This document shows, in pieces, positions 1-8,663 of a DNA stretch of 12,940 bases. Every line of letters begins with the position of its first letter. Positions within the stretch are counted from its first letter, which is position 1. The position numbers and the translations under genes were made by a program. The DNA is taken from positions 1-12,940 of the forward strand of contig JAIQCW010000165.1 in assembly GCA_020283715.1 (NCBI GenBank), read 5' to 3'. The notes beneath the pieces were generated by a model. It had not been told where the DNA came from and did not search any database. It worked only from the letters and a program-made list of their open reading frames with translations. Source of the stretch: Cytauxzoon felis. Lineage: Eukaryota; Apicomplexa; Aconoidasida; Piroplasmida; Theileriidae.

Positions 1-54
1 GATAGATATGTGAAAGGGAGGGGAGATGTATATGAAGAAATTGATTGAGTTTTT

Positions 55-755
55 TTAGTGAGGGGTGTCTGTAATATCAGTAGATGAATGTCTATTATAG
101 TTTAATTGATCCACTTCCGCCCTCGTGTTACAATGACGACCTTCCTCATTACGCTTATATATCTCTGTTAAATCCTCATCTTCGTTCAATCGAATGTCAT
201 GATACTTATGTTCACTCGATGATGTATCCGATATTCTTCTACCTTCATCACCAACTGAATATATCGGTTGTACCTCGGTATATCGCCAACCAGAATATGT
301 GCCATAAGTAATAGTTTTTTTTGAGGAGCACTACCTCCCGAATGCCAATGTTTATTGCTGGGACCAACTTTCTTGTCAGTTGCATCATCAATTATATCCA
401 ATATAGCCGGTGGATAGGTGACCAATCAGCGGCATGTCCAGTGTCTTTGGGGGTAGCGCCTTCGGTTTGTCTAGCAGCAGTAACCGCAATCTTTTCCATT
501 TTAAACAATTTGCCAATGCCTTTGTTCCCATCTTCATTACCACGAGTAGTACTAGCACCAAAATCTATGGCCTCATTATCATTAGCATTTCCCGTATCAT
601 ATATATCAAAGGTGATGTCAGTAATTCGCAATAAAGGTGGAAACTCTACCCATCCATTTACTAACGATCCTATTTCCAACAAAACCAGCATATTTATCAT
701 TATCGGGAGGTGAAGATTCTATAACATCAATTAACCATGTTTTTAATCCTACCAT
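55..755 (-). CDS. Putative spliced hydrophilic, acidic protein (or 3' part of the gene at 1031-1585)
   Basis: I do not recognise this protein. On the minus strand three adjacent stretches in different frames read as plausible hydrophilic protein, and they can be joined in phase by four exons: 755-686, 645-423, 357-335 and 254-55 (stop TAA at 57-55). The introns would be 40, 65 and 80 nt, all GT-AG. The product would be about 171 residues: an N-terminal part with TWLIDVIESSPPDNDKYA, a Gly/Asn/Asp-rich middle, and an acidic, Ser/Asp/Glu-rich tail ending STDITDTPH. There is no membrane segment. The ATG at 755 directly follows a possible acceptor (ATATCTAG), so this may be the 3' part of the gene at 1031-1585, spliced across the repeat at 798-996. 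The 65 and 80 nt introns have weak signals, so a frameshifted pseudogene or assembly indels are real alternatives. Plus-strand ORFs here look like shadows. Confidence 0.4.
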
Positions 756-797
756 CTAGATATTACAATATACCCGTACTGTAGTCTCCACATCTCT

Positions 798-996
798 TCC
801 ACCTGAGGACGTCTTGCGGATAGTTCTTCACCTAAAGTCTATCCTACCGTCAGCTCTTTTATTTAGCTCCCCTCGGATTCCCGTAGATCATCCTCGGTAT
901 GTCTACCCGTAGCTGATCTCAGGGAAGCGGAGGGGGAAATAAATAGAGAAGGCCTCCACGGCGAGTGGAAAAGGAGATGGATTGGACTTAGATGAC
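798..996 (+). repeat. Foldback repeat copy 1 (A-A' type, degenerate)
   Basis: It begins TCCACCTGAGG and ends in a decayed inverted terminus (TTGGACTTAGATGACC). The left arm carries GTCTTGCGGA and CCGTCAGC cassettes, then TTTATTTAGCTCCCC. The right arm is the reverse complement of the arm that is on the left in other copies (GCTGATCTCAGGGAAGCGG), followed by CTCCACGGCGAGTGG. Both arms are therefore the same module in inverted orientation. It is more diverged than the other copies. Confidence 0.8.
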
Positions 997-1030
997 CAAT
1001 TATACGTTTAAATATTAGTTTGTAGTTATT

Positions 1031-1585
1031 TTAAACCATATTTGCGCCCATGTTTGTGATATAGTTGGTTTCATCTAATGCATTGTCTTTATTGAGTACG
1101 CTTTTGATTTTCATTGCACGTTCTGTTAGGTCTTGTTCATCCATTTCGGCTATAATCTTTTTGAGATGATCCCTTAATGAGATGGCAATGTATACATTAC
1201 AGATGAATAACAAAATGTATACAGTACCAGTAACATGAAATGCTGTCTTTAGTAAATTCATCTCTACGACGGTAACATTGAGATAAATACCGACAACAAA
1301 ATGTATGGCAGCTAATGCCAAGCTGAAAAATGATGAGGTAAATGAATTATGGTAATGGTATGATAGTGTTGATTCGTTATCCCTTATTAGTCCAAACAGA
1401 CCAACTATTATACTTATAATACTTATAAATGCATATATACAGTTTATTATTATAAAACAACTTGATAATTCATCTTTAAATCTTGATGAATAATATGCAA
1501 ACCCTAGTATTATTAAATTTAACAGTAATGATACTACCAATACTCCAACACCTCTAAACTTTGTACTACGTGTTTCACTAGCCAT
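1031..1585 (-). CDS. Four-transmembrane-segment membrane protein, unknown family
   Basis: An uninterrupted frame of 184 residues starts at ATG 1585 in the context AAAATGGC; the two codons upstream have no ATG. Four hydrophobic segments are evident, at about residues 13-31, 43-66, 86-107 and 115-137, joined by short loops. A charged C-terminal tail follows, containing DHLKKIIAEMDEQDLTERA. The topology suggests a small tetraspan membrane protein with both ends on the same side, but I see no diagnostic motif for tetraspanins, MARVEL or claudin families. The stop lies 35 bp from repeat copy 1. The codon before the terminal Val ends in ATG followed by GTTTAAAA, a possible splice donor whose phase (0) matches the ATG at 755. 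The gene may thus continue beyond the repeat. The ORF itself is secure; its function is not known. Confidence 0.75.
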   Translation of the reverse strand: MASETRSTKFRGVGVLVVSLLLNLIILGFAYYSSRFKDELSSCFIIINCIYAFISIISIIVGLFGLIRDNESTLSYHYHNSFTSSFFSLALAAIHFVVGIYLNVTVVEMNLLKTAFHVTGTVYILLFICNVYIAISLRDHLKKIIAEMDEQDLTERAMKIKSVLNKDNALDETNYITNMGANMV

Positions 1586-1830
1586 TTTCAATATAAATGT
1601 AAATATATGAACAATTTATACAGTGTAAAATTAAAATTATACCAAAATCTAATTGTAAATGATTTATATTGATTAACAATTATATTAAATTTACAAGTTT
1701 TAAATGGTACGATAATAAACATAACGTGCCATTGTAACATATGCGTCGCAGGGATAAATAAGTAATATTGTACTATATATCTAAATTGCATGCATAATGA
1801 CGCGAATTTTAGGTAAATTATGGTTGATTT

Positions 1831-1980
1831 ATGCGGAATATCTGTAAAAGTTTGAAAGTTTTACGCAAATTAGTCTATATATATGATGATGGATATGGAA
1901 GTGTAGAGAATCTACAGAGGTACAGTGACAAAGATATTGCGGGGATTAAAGATTATATTGGAGTTGAGCTTGAGCATTAA
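1831..1980 (+). CDS. Small hypothetical protein, 49 residues or longer if spliced
   Basis: The ATG at 1831 comes just after an in-frame TGA and opens a 49-codon frame of balanced, protein-like composition: basic start (MRNICKSLKVLRKLVYIYDD), then YGSVENLQRYSDKDIAGIKD, ending VELEH. Its start resembles a mitochondrial presequence, but that is only a composition argument. A 25 nt GT-AG stretch (1963-1987 approximately) could instead splice out the stop and extend the protein to YIGGKTRSEVLEMV. I do not recognise a family. The gene could also be a terminal exon with missed upstream exons. Confidence 0.35.
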   Translation: MRNICKSLKVLRKLVYIYDDGYGSVENLQRYSDKDIAGIKDYIGVELEH

Positions 1981-2312
1981 TATTCAGGGGAAAACACGAT
2001 CTGAGGTACTGGAAATGGTATAAATGACAGAATTATCGAGTACCAAAGACTAGTAAATTGAGTTTTAAGAAAATGATCTTAACCTTCCAAAATTTTTTTA
2101 AAATTAATTAAAGTATATTCATGTAATAATAAATATAATTAATATACATCTAATGTGAATCAAATAAAAAAATTGAAAACGATATATAGAGATGTAGAAG
2201 TATCAATCGGGTAGACAACACCTCAGTTGTAATGTTCCTTCTTCATTAGTATCTGTAAAATGTGTTGTAGTTGTATCGTGTAAAAAATAATTTCTAGTAG
2301 TAATAAGTCGAA
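1981..2312. other. AT-rich intergenic region upstream of the RAB5IF-like gene
   Basis: About 330 bp with no supported gene. It holds poly-T/poly-A tracts (an AATTTTTTTAAAATTAATT run near 2091-2110) and scattered stops in all frames. It probably contains the 5' flank of the gene starting at 2313, but no specific promoter element is recognisable. Confidence 0.5.
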
Positions 2313-2715
2313 ATGGGAACAAATGTACAATCTTTAAAGACAAAAGGTCAAGTTAAGCCTCGACCAAAGGTATGTTGATGATATTCTATGAATAAAATGT
2401 ATAAAATATATAGAGAACTGCATCTATGAATATGTTATTAATTAAATCTCTATTTGCTATTGTAACAGGTGTTGTATTAGGTGCTGTTCCTATTACTGGT
2501 ATGATAGGATTTATGATATTTGTACCATTTCAATATTTAATCTGTCAATTCTACTGTACATTAATGGAAGTACCCGATTATCTATTTGATAAAATCGATA
2601 TATTTACCGAACATACACTCCCATCCTTCGGTCTATTCCTGGTTTGTTGATTCATCAACAATACACAATACCATAGACATGCTGGGTCGTCACTTATAGT
2701 ATGAAACACTTTTGA
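2313..2715 (+). CDS. RAB5IF: RAB5IF/EMC6-family ER membrane protein (Rab5ip family)
   Basis: Three exons, 2313-2369, 2414-2641 and 2677-2715, separated by 44 nt (GTATGT...ATATAG) and 35 nt (GTTTGT...CATAG) introns, all phase 0. They give a 107-residue protein. After a basic start (QSLKTKGQVKPRPK) come a hydrophobic hairpin, KSLFAIVTGVVLGAVPITGM then IGFMIFVPFQYLICQFY, a polar linker with DKIDIFTEHTLPSFGLFL, and a last helix TCWVVTYSMKHF. The order helix, G-x-x-P-x-x-G turn, helix, charged linker, S-F-x-L-F-x-x-W helix is characteristic of RAB5IF (C20orf24/OPTI) and the related EMC6 fold. Removing the second intron is what restores the conserved end; reading through would stop after LFLVC. The mammalian protein partners TMCO1 in the GEL subcomplex of the multipass translocon. 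Assignment to RAB5IF rather than another Rab5ip-family member is inferred. Confidence 0.8.
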
Positions 2716-2803
2716 ATAACTTATTGCATTATATTTGAGATGTAAATTTATCTCTCCATGATATCGCAAAACTATCATATACTCCGATTGTCTAATAACT
2801 CTC

Positions 2804-3020
2804 TCCACTCGAGGTCCAATCTACCTTTCATTCGTCTTGCAGACAGCTTCTCTATTTATCTCCCCTTCCAGCTCCCGTAGATCGCTTCCAGGTTCCACTC
2901 TAGGTCCAGTACTACTCTTCATCATCGCCACGATCTCCGGGAGTGGCTTTACTCTTTAGAGATAGGTAATTGGAAGGGGCTCCACGCCGAGTGGCATACA
3001 AGGTTGTAACCTCAGGTGGA
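2804..3020 (+). repeat. Foldback repeat copy 2 (A-B type, full length)
   Basis: It runs from TCCACTCGAGGTCCAAT to AAGGTTGTAACCTCAGGTGG(A). Arm A carries the GTCTTGCAGACAGC cassette, a TTTATCTCCCC tract and CTCCCGTAGATCGC. Arm B carries CGCCACGATCTCCGGGAG, TTTAGAGATAGGTAATTGG and the CTCCACGCCGAGTGG cassette. This copy lies between the convergent 3' ends of the RAB5IF-like gene and the KH gene rather than in a demonstrable intron. It is markedly more GC-rich than its flanks. Confidence 0.9.
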
Positions 3021-3170
3021 GATTCAATACAGTCGGATAAGAGGGTAGATATAACTTCTGGTGGAGGACGAGTGTTATTGTTGAGATTTGTTAATAAGGA
3101 AGACGTCAATAAATCTTATTGTTTGGACGAGTTGGATTAATTATAATCACTTAATGTCGTTAATATCTTG

Positions 3171-4704
3171 TTACCTTGTATTTTTCCATTGTCTATTTTT
3201 GCTCATTGCATCTGCTGGTTCTGTATTTCGTTTGATATAATTAGTTTTTGTATTGATATTTAATGCAATTGTTAGATCAGGATAGTTCATATAATTGTAA
3301 TATTTGAGATTGATATCATCTTGTATCATGATTGTAATTTTTTCTAATGCAATTTCGATTTCTTTTTGTGTACCGAATAATACGAGTACACGTTCTTGTA
3401 TTTGACAATCTTCAAATGTTTGTTTAATAACTCTTATATTAGCACCAGTCATTTGCATAATTTTTTTGAAATATTTATTTCTATCCATAACAAATCTTAA
3501 ACTTTCAGTAATAACAACTTCTAATTCTAATTTAATATTATGTGATTCAATTTTAACTGTATCATCAATTAATAATCTGATAATTTCATCTTGTATTGCA
3601 CGATATAATGATCTTAATGATAATAATATATTATATATTTTACCTTGTATTAATAATACACCTTTATTATTAGAACCAGGAAAATGTATACGTTTTGTAG
3701 TAACTAATACTGTAACATCATATTCTTGTTGTAATAATTGTACTCTATGTCCATTAGCACCAAAAAATGAACCTATTACACCATGTGGAGCTAATACTTT
3801 TAATAAACATTTTTTATTATTTTTTTTAGAATATGATTGTGCTAAAGGAAAATCATATAATATAGGATTTATATTAATATCATAATTAATATTTGTATCC
3901 AATTTACATTTATCATGTAAATTCATTATAAGTGTCTTTAATATCCTTTGAATATTCTCTAGTTTATTATAAATTAATTGTTCACCATAATCTAATTCTT
4001 TAATTATATTACCATTACATTGTAAACCTAAAATATAAATATCATTTAAAAAAAAATATATCATCATACCATTTAAATTATTATTTAAAGCATCTAGAAA
4101 ATTATTATTTATACCATTAAATAAATCATTTTGATTATTTATTAATCCTTCACCTTCTAATATATTCAATGGATTATCATAATCTACATGTATACACATG
4201 TAACCATCTTTATTATTATCTATTATTATATATATATAAATATATCAATATAACTTACCCTCCATACTTGACGATGGTAATTTAGAGGCCAACAATGATT
4301 CATAATTAATTCCCATTATATCATAATCACCTGTAAATGAAAGATATTAGTTAATTTTATCATTACTATATTATATAGGGTAAATATTATTTTTTTTTAA
4401 ATGATACTATAATTAGACAGCACCATAAATGTAGGGTCAGAACTATAATTTAATTTTTACATTTATTATAGATGGGAGATTATAACAAATATTACATTTT
4501 CCATTATAATAATAATAATTTCATTCATATTCAATATAATCCTCTACCTATTATATCAATTTACCATTTATTAGATAATCCCTAGAGTCATCATCATTGT
4601 TCTGAAAAATATTAATAGAGTATATTTACATTTATAATTACCGTTGCAAGTTTAATACCAGAATTATTCAATACATTACTATACTCGTTCATACTATTTT
4701 CCAT
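3171..4704 (-). CDS. KH-domain RNA-binding protein, two KH domains
   Basis: Four exons: 4704-4642, 4601-4565, 4330-4259 and 4219-3171 (stop TAA). Introns are 40, 234 and 39 nt; donors include GTAAGT and acceptors TTTTTCAG and TTTACAG, and all phases are compatible, giving 406 residues. KH1 is at about 194-269: CLLKVLAPHGVIGSFFGANG contains the hydrophobic IG and a GANG loop in the GxxG position. KH2 is at about 288-361 (LELEVVITESLRFVMDR onward), where the GxxG loop is replaced by DRNK, so nucleic-acid contact by KH2 is doubtful. A low-complexity Asn-rich segment precedes KH1 and a short basic tail follows KH2. The layout resembles PCBP/Nova-type RNA regulators, but no orthologue is claimed. 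The large 3' exon is certain; the first exons rest on splice and phase logic, and the 234 nt intron is the least sure part. Confidence 0.8.
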
Positions 4705-5120
4705 CTTGAACCCACTTTTGAAATTTATACATGCATTAATTCAACATAGACACTATACATTAGATAGAAATATCATTAAATGTTATAAAATACTACATTT
4801 AGTAGATGTCAGATATACGATATATGAGCGAATGGGTATAAATTCATACAAATGAACATATAGTATAATAAATGAATAACATCTAAATTTAAAGTGATAA
4901 ATGTAATTAAAATAAGGATTAAATTAGTATAAATGATGTTAACAACAATTAAAATCAAATTATATTTGATGGATAATTGTAGATTAGCGTCGGATCAAGT
5001 ATGGAACATAAACTGTCTCGTCTTTAGTAAATTGTAGAATATAAGAGATGTTTTATAATTAAATTACTAATAATAATTTTAAAATGTTTATAATATTATA
5101 TTTTATTAATAATAAATAAG

Positions 5121-5122
<2 letters not shown>
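4705..5122. other. Intergenic region between the KH gene and tRNA-Asn
   Basis: About 420 bp of AT-rich sequence without a supported ORF or repeat. It should hold the promoter of the minus-strand KH gene (next to 4705) and the 3' flank of the tRNA, where a TTTT run on the minus strand near 5080-5090 could end RNA polymerase III transcription. Nothing else is recognisable. Confidence 0.5.

Positions 5123-5196
<74 letters not shown>
5123..5196 (-). tRNA. tRNA-Asn: tRNA-Asn (anticodon GUU)
   Basis: This is a 74 nt cloverleaf on the minus strand. The 5' acceptor strand is GGTTCCG. The D arm is GCTC...GAGC. The anticodon stem TGTGG/CCACA closes the loop CTGTTAA with anticodon GTT, and the T arm is GTAGG-TTCGATC-CCTAC. 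The 3' acceptor strand is CGGTACC and the discriminator is G. CCA is not encoded, as expected for a eukaryotic nuclear gene, and there is no intron. Internal A box (TAGCTCAGCAGG) and B box (GGTTCGATCC) are intact. The one oddity is a U-U mismatch at acceptor pair 4-69. Confidence 0.97.
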
Positions 5197-5198
<2 letters not shown>

Positions 5199-5332
5199 CA
5201 CAATACTCTAAAAAAGTCCTTTTTATATCAATAAAAATAGATGTTGATGAACTTGAAGGATGAAATTGTGAATGTATTAAATATACATAAATCTATATAG
5301 AAATGATGAAATATATTAATGGAATTTATGTG

Positions 5333-5784
5333 TCATTCATTAGTCCATCCTGATTTATGCCTCTTCTTCTCCTTCTTGACATCATCTATATGAAATTTAA
5401 AATATGAATCTAATATAAGTGGATACATACAATTTGCTAGATCTTGCGGTTCATTAGCTAATGCTACATAAATATCTGGGTCGTATATATTCTTATCGTA
5501 ATTTGAACAGTAGCCATTTATATCAAACACTTTCATAATCTTCTATAATTGTTAATAATTATTAAATTATAAATTTATATTTACCTCTAGTAAATAAGGA
5601 TTCCTAAATTCCACAGATTCCTTAATATTGCGATTGGTTGTCACACCTTGTTCGTGCAACTTCTTCAAGCGTTCAATCTCCTCCTGTATTCATTGGTGAT
5701 ATTACGTATATAATATAGCATTATTCAATATACCACTAATTTAACCGGCATATCTACATCCGTAACCTCTGGTACATCATTCAT
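5333..5784 (-). CDS. SAP30BP: SAP30-binding protein / HCNGP-family transcription or splicing regulator
   Basis: Three exons, 5784-5746, 5683-5585 and 5542-5333 (TGA), with introns of 62 and 42 nt, all phase 0; 115 residues from the ATG at 5784. The HCNGP core is recognisable: a short acidic, Pro-containing start (NDVPEVTDVDMP), a basic helix (EEIERLKKLHEQGVTTNRNI), the hallmark EFRNPYLLEKIM, then a YDKNIYDPD segment matching the family's ...YPKDMFDPHG, and a basic end KKEKKRHKSGW. In animals the protein binds the SAP30 corepressor subunit and also acts in splicing of short introns, which is apt for a genome of 35-45 nt introns, though that link is inference. Human SAP30BP is about 300 residues; this copy lacks the long acidic N-terminus and the C-terminal extension. 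A TCACAG acceptor sits directly before the ATG, so an upstream exon cannot be excluded. Confidence 0.8.
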
Positions 5785-5884
5785 CTGTGATATGGATGTA
5801 CTAACAAGAGGCGTGAAGGAAAGAAAGGACGTCAATATATTATAATATAAATATATAAATTAAATTAAAATAAAATTAAACACT

Positions 5885-7997
5885 TCATTTAATAGTCTAA
5901 AATTAATATAAAATTAAATCTCCAAATTCATACAACATACCGATACACGTACACCAGATGGTATATACTTTTGCTTCTTCGCCAATTTAGCCTCCAACTT
6001 CTTCAACCTGTCAGGGCTAGTAATCTTTGTCTCTTCATCCTATAATATCATTATATAATGAGAAACGAAAACAGATGATGTGCTGTTTACTCCACCTGAG
6101 GTTACAACCTTGTCTGCCACTCGCCGTGGTGGCTCTTTTAATTACTTCCCCCTCCGCTTCCCTGAGATCAGCTGCGGGTATTCCACTTCCACTTGAGGTT
6201 ACATCATCATAATCGCCACGATCTCCGGGAGTGGCTCTCCTCTTTAGAGATAGGTAATTGGAAGAGGCCTCCACGGCGAGTGGGAAGGAGAGTAGGATTG
6301 TAACCTCAGGTGGAGCAATCGTTATACTTCTTGTTGTTGTTACAACATACATCATCATTTTTATCGATTTTTTCGTATAATTTGAATATGTCTAATCTTT
6401 CTTTGATGATGGCATCGTGAACTTTTTGTGGAACGATATAATTTTTTGAGTAATCGGTTAATTGTATGGTGAGTTGTAGTATATCTTTATAAAATTCTTC
6501 AGTATGGCATAATTTGAATCCTAAAAACATCCTTGGCCTAATAAATAGTAGTAACTTTATAAAACTTTAACAAACCTAGATCTATTTGTACCATCCATTG
6601 TAGTGATATCAGATATATAAAAGTATTCCAGATAATTTATATATTTTTTAAGACTGGATAGAACAAAGGATGCATAATGTGTCAAACTTTTATCATTTGA
6701 ATTTATATATGCTCTAAAACCCTTTGGTATTTCCTTGGATTCATAAACGAAGCTATAACGCATCTGTTAATGAATGATGAAAGAAACAAATAAAAATAAA
6801 TTACCAATTCATAATTTATTCGAATGTATACTTTATTACACACTTCTCTACATATACCAAACATTAAAGTGTCCTGAAAATGATAAATAAATACTGAGAT
6901 TATTCAATCTTACCAGAGTATCAAATGAAACTTCCATAGATAATTGATCATTTGATGGAAATATCAGTGATACTAAATGTTCCTGCCAAAAACACTCTCT
7001 CATTTTCAACTGTAAAATGAATTATACATAGACGAATTAAATTACTATTTCGATGTTGTCTACTCCACCTGAGGTCAATCCTGCCGTCAGCTCTTCTATT
7101 TACTTCCCCCTCCAGCTCCCGTAGATCGCTTCCGGGTTCCACCTGAGGTTATAAACCTTATTTCGGCGAGATAAGACTAAAGTGAGGAATTCATGTTTAA
7201 GGAGATAAATCAATGAATATAAATTGGAATGTAATGAGGTTTATTAAATTAAATACAATCATCAAATTCCTTTTCAATGAGGTATTGAGATCAATTATAC
7301 ATCCAATCGTTATTGAGATATTTTCATGAGTTTCCCCAGAAATGATGAAATTCCTTCAAATTTTTGAGGGTAAAAATGAAGTAGTGAAATTAGTGATTGG
7401 ACCTCAGGTGGAGACCTCAAGTGGAACCCGTAGCTGATCTCTGGGAAGCGGAGGGGGAAGTAAATAGAAGAGCTGTCTGCAAGACAAGGAAAGGACCTCA
7501 TGTGGAGTGGATAACACTTTATTTATGTGTTATTTATCCATCAACTAACCTCTAGTTTTAGAGTTAGTCCATTACAACTTGTCCTACCGGACATGTACAT
7601 TTCAAACGAGTGGTAGCCTTTGATATCGAGTACATCTGGTTCCTTTTCTATGAATGAGAAGTTCTGGTCGATGAGTGGTAATATGGTAGTGGACCTGAGT
7701 GTTTTGGAGTGAATTAGAGTGGTAGACTAACCATTTGTTGGCAATATATTTATTTCTCCGATAACCAATATAGGCGTAAATTAATATAAATGTTAATACC
7801 ACAACAAAATATAAAAAATTCCTTCGAAAATTTGGTGGTAAAGGCTGACTAAAAAAAGGAGTTAATATTTGATCCGGTGGTATATCCGGTACATTTTGCG
7901 ATTGAAGTTCTTCAAGATCTAATCCTAAATTGAAATTAAACCCTAGTACACTTTTAACAAATGATATAAATATCATCAAATTTATCAAATGATCCAT
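5885..7997 (-). CDS. CCDC47: CCDC47 homologue (PAT complex, ER membrane-protein chaperone)
   Basis: Eight exons: 7997-7732, 7694-7550, 7009-6914, 6873-6805, 6763-6576, 6537-6351, 6039-5941 and 5896-5885, giving 353 residues with every phase matching. Introns are 37, 540, 40, 41, 38, 311 and 44 nt; the 540 and 311 nt ones hold repeats. Features in order: signal peptide (residues 1-19), short luminal segment, one TM helix (FLYFVVVLTFILIYAYIGYR, 61-80), then cytosolic parts matching CCDC47 landmarks: FEMYMSGRTSCNGLTLKLEL, RECFWQEHL, LEYFYISD with RPRMFLGFKL, and a basic coiled tail SPDRLKKLEAKLAKKQ. Mammalian CCDC47 pairs with Asterix in the PAT complex, which shields polar TM segments during multipass protein synthesis. 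Human is 483 residues, with a longer luminal acidic region. The 12 nt last exon is uncertain; without it the frame ends nine codons into intron 7. Short ORFs seen separately here are exons of this one gene. Confidence 0.82.
6091..6314 (+). repeat. Foldback repeat copy 3 (A-B type) in CCDC47 intron 6
   Basis: A 224 bp element with the clearest inverted ends: TCCACCTGAGGTTACAACC at left and GGATTGTAACCTCAGGTGGA at right. Arm A has the CCACTCGCCGTGGTGG cassette, arm B the matching CTCCACGGCGAGTGG, so the arms pair over much of their length. It lies inside the 311 nt CCDC47 intron 6; without it that intron would be 87 nt. Confidence 0.93.
7064..7152 (+). repeat. Foldback repeat copy 4, lone arm A, in CCDC47 intron 2
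   Basis: It contains TCCACCTGAGGTCAATCC, the CCGTCAGCTC cassette, TATTTACTTCCCCCTCC, CTCCCGTAGATCGC and a second TCCACCTGAGGT at its inner end. There is no arm B; the inverted partner is the arm at 7397-7506, with about 245 bp of non-repeat DNA between them. Confidence 0.88.
7397..7506 (-). repeat. Foldback repeat copy 5, inverted arm A, in CCDC47 intron 2
   Basis: Reverse complement of arm A. Read on the minus strand it starts TCCACATGAGGTCC, has GTCTTGCAGACAGC, TATTTACTTCCCCCTCC and CTTCCCAGAGATCAGC, and ends with two TCCACYTGAGGT boxes in tandem. With 7064-7152 it forms a long inverted pair around a spacer, all inside the 540 nt CCDC47 intron. Confidence 0.88.
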
Positions 7998-8232
7998 TAT
8001 TGAATCATATTATCCTTCAATTAATATCAAATGAGGTGTATGGATGAACTCGGGAATCAATAGGGTCAATTCCTCTAGCCCTAGGACAATAGACATAGGG
8101 TATATAGAGCTATACAGAGGATAACTATTTGGATTGAAAGTTTAATCGTAGAGTGAGATGAATTTCATAAATGTGTAAAGTAATTTAATGATGTTGTAAT
8201 TATAATGTGTATAATAAATATGAAATTCTATA

Positions 8233-8569
8233 TTAACCAGTTTTAAATGCCCATTGTGTGTTATCTAATGGGCAAACATGTCTTGTTTTAAGCCATCTAG
8301 ATATACAGTGTAAATGAAATGCATGACCACAGTTTCCCCAACTTAAGGGACAATTATCTTCATTTGATGTATTTAAATCTTCATTATTAATAGCCTATAG
8401 AAGATAATGATTTAAGATAAAATAGCTCTCTTACTTGACATTCTATACAGATATCCATAATATGATTTCTACATATAGCACAATTGTCTACAGTAATTTC
8501 CCAAAACCATACCCCAACTGCTGACCATTTCTTGACTTTGAAAATATTTTCATCATCTTTATCATTCAT
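8233..8569 (-). CDS. RBX1: RBX1/ROC1 RING-H2 subunit of cullin-RING ubiquitin ligases
   Basis: Two exons, 8569-8435 and 8394-8233 (TAA), with a 40 nt GTAAGA...CTATAG intron in phase 0, giving 98 residues (human RBX1 is 108). The N-terminal strand that inserts into cullins is present ([20 protein letters not shown]). The RING-H2 zinc ligands follow in family order: CAIC, CIEC in [11 protein letters not shown], then [20 protein letters not shown] with the HxxH/C set, and CPLD near the end. The protein recruits the E2 enzyme to SCF-type ligases and promotes cullin neddylation. Its acidic N-terminus is shorter than in animals. It is arranged head to head with THOC3, the two ATGs being separated by 94 bp. 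Confidence 0.97.
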
Positions 8570-8663
8570 ATTTCAATGATAGAATATCATATTTTTTTTT
8601 AATCATACAACTACCTCATATCACATGATACCCACATTACATCAGTAAATCCTCTATTAGAAA
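8570..8663. promoter_or_regulatory. Shared divergent promoter region between RBX1 and THOC3
   Basis: A 94 bp gap separates two divergently oriented start codons, so any promoter must be shared or back to back. It contains a T-run (ATTTTTTTTTTAATC near 8591-8605) like those before other genes in this window. No TATA box or known motif can be assigned. Confidence 0.5.

Noticed and set aside
2578..2808. Minus-strand ORF of 76 codons starting near MERVIRQSEY
   Set aside because: It is antisense to exons 2-3 of the RAB5IF-like gene. I considered it as a last KH-gene exon beyond repeat copy 2, but no convincing donor/acceptor pair and no domain supports it.
2912..3109. Minus-strand ORF of 65 codons with PPPEV/PPEVTTL peptide motifs
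   Set aside because: It is read-through of foldback repeat copy 2. The same PPEV peptide appears wherever the terminal box is translated in that frame, so it is a repeat artefact rather than a protein family.
3466..3885. Plus-strand ORF of 139 codons
   Set aside because: It lies antisense to the KH-domain exon, which has recognisable domain content; this is a shadow frame.
6027..6358. Overlapping plus- and minus-strand ORFs (61 and 107 codons)
   Set aside because: Both translate repeat copy 3 inside CCDC47 intron 6. The true coding exons on either side are in phase with each other when this stretch is removed.
6948..7142. Separate gene starting at 7003 with MRECFWQEHL
   Set aside because: At first I read 7003-5885 as its own unknown gene. 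The match of its segments to the C-terminal half of CCDC47, and the phase-0 acceptor at 7010, make it the continuation of the gene beginning at 7997.
7153..7396. Minus-strand frame in the CCDC47 intron 2 spacer (contains ENISITIGCIIDLNTS)
   Set aside because: It briefly looked like a CCDC47 exon. However, joining 7550 directly to 7009 is in phase and gives the family's conserved continuation (LKLE to LKMRECFWQEHL), so no extra exon is needed.
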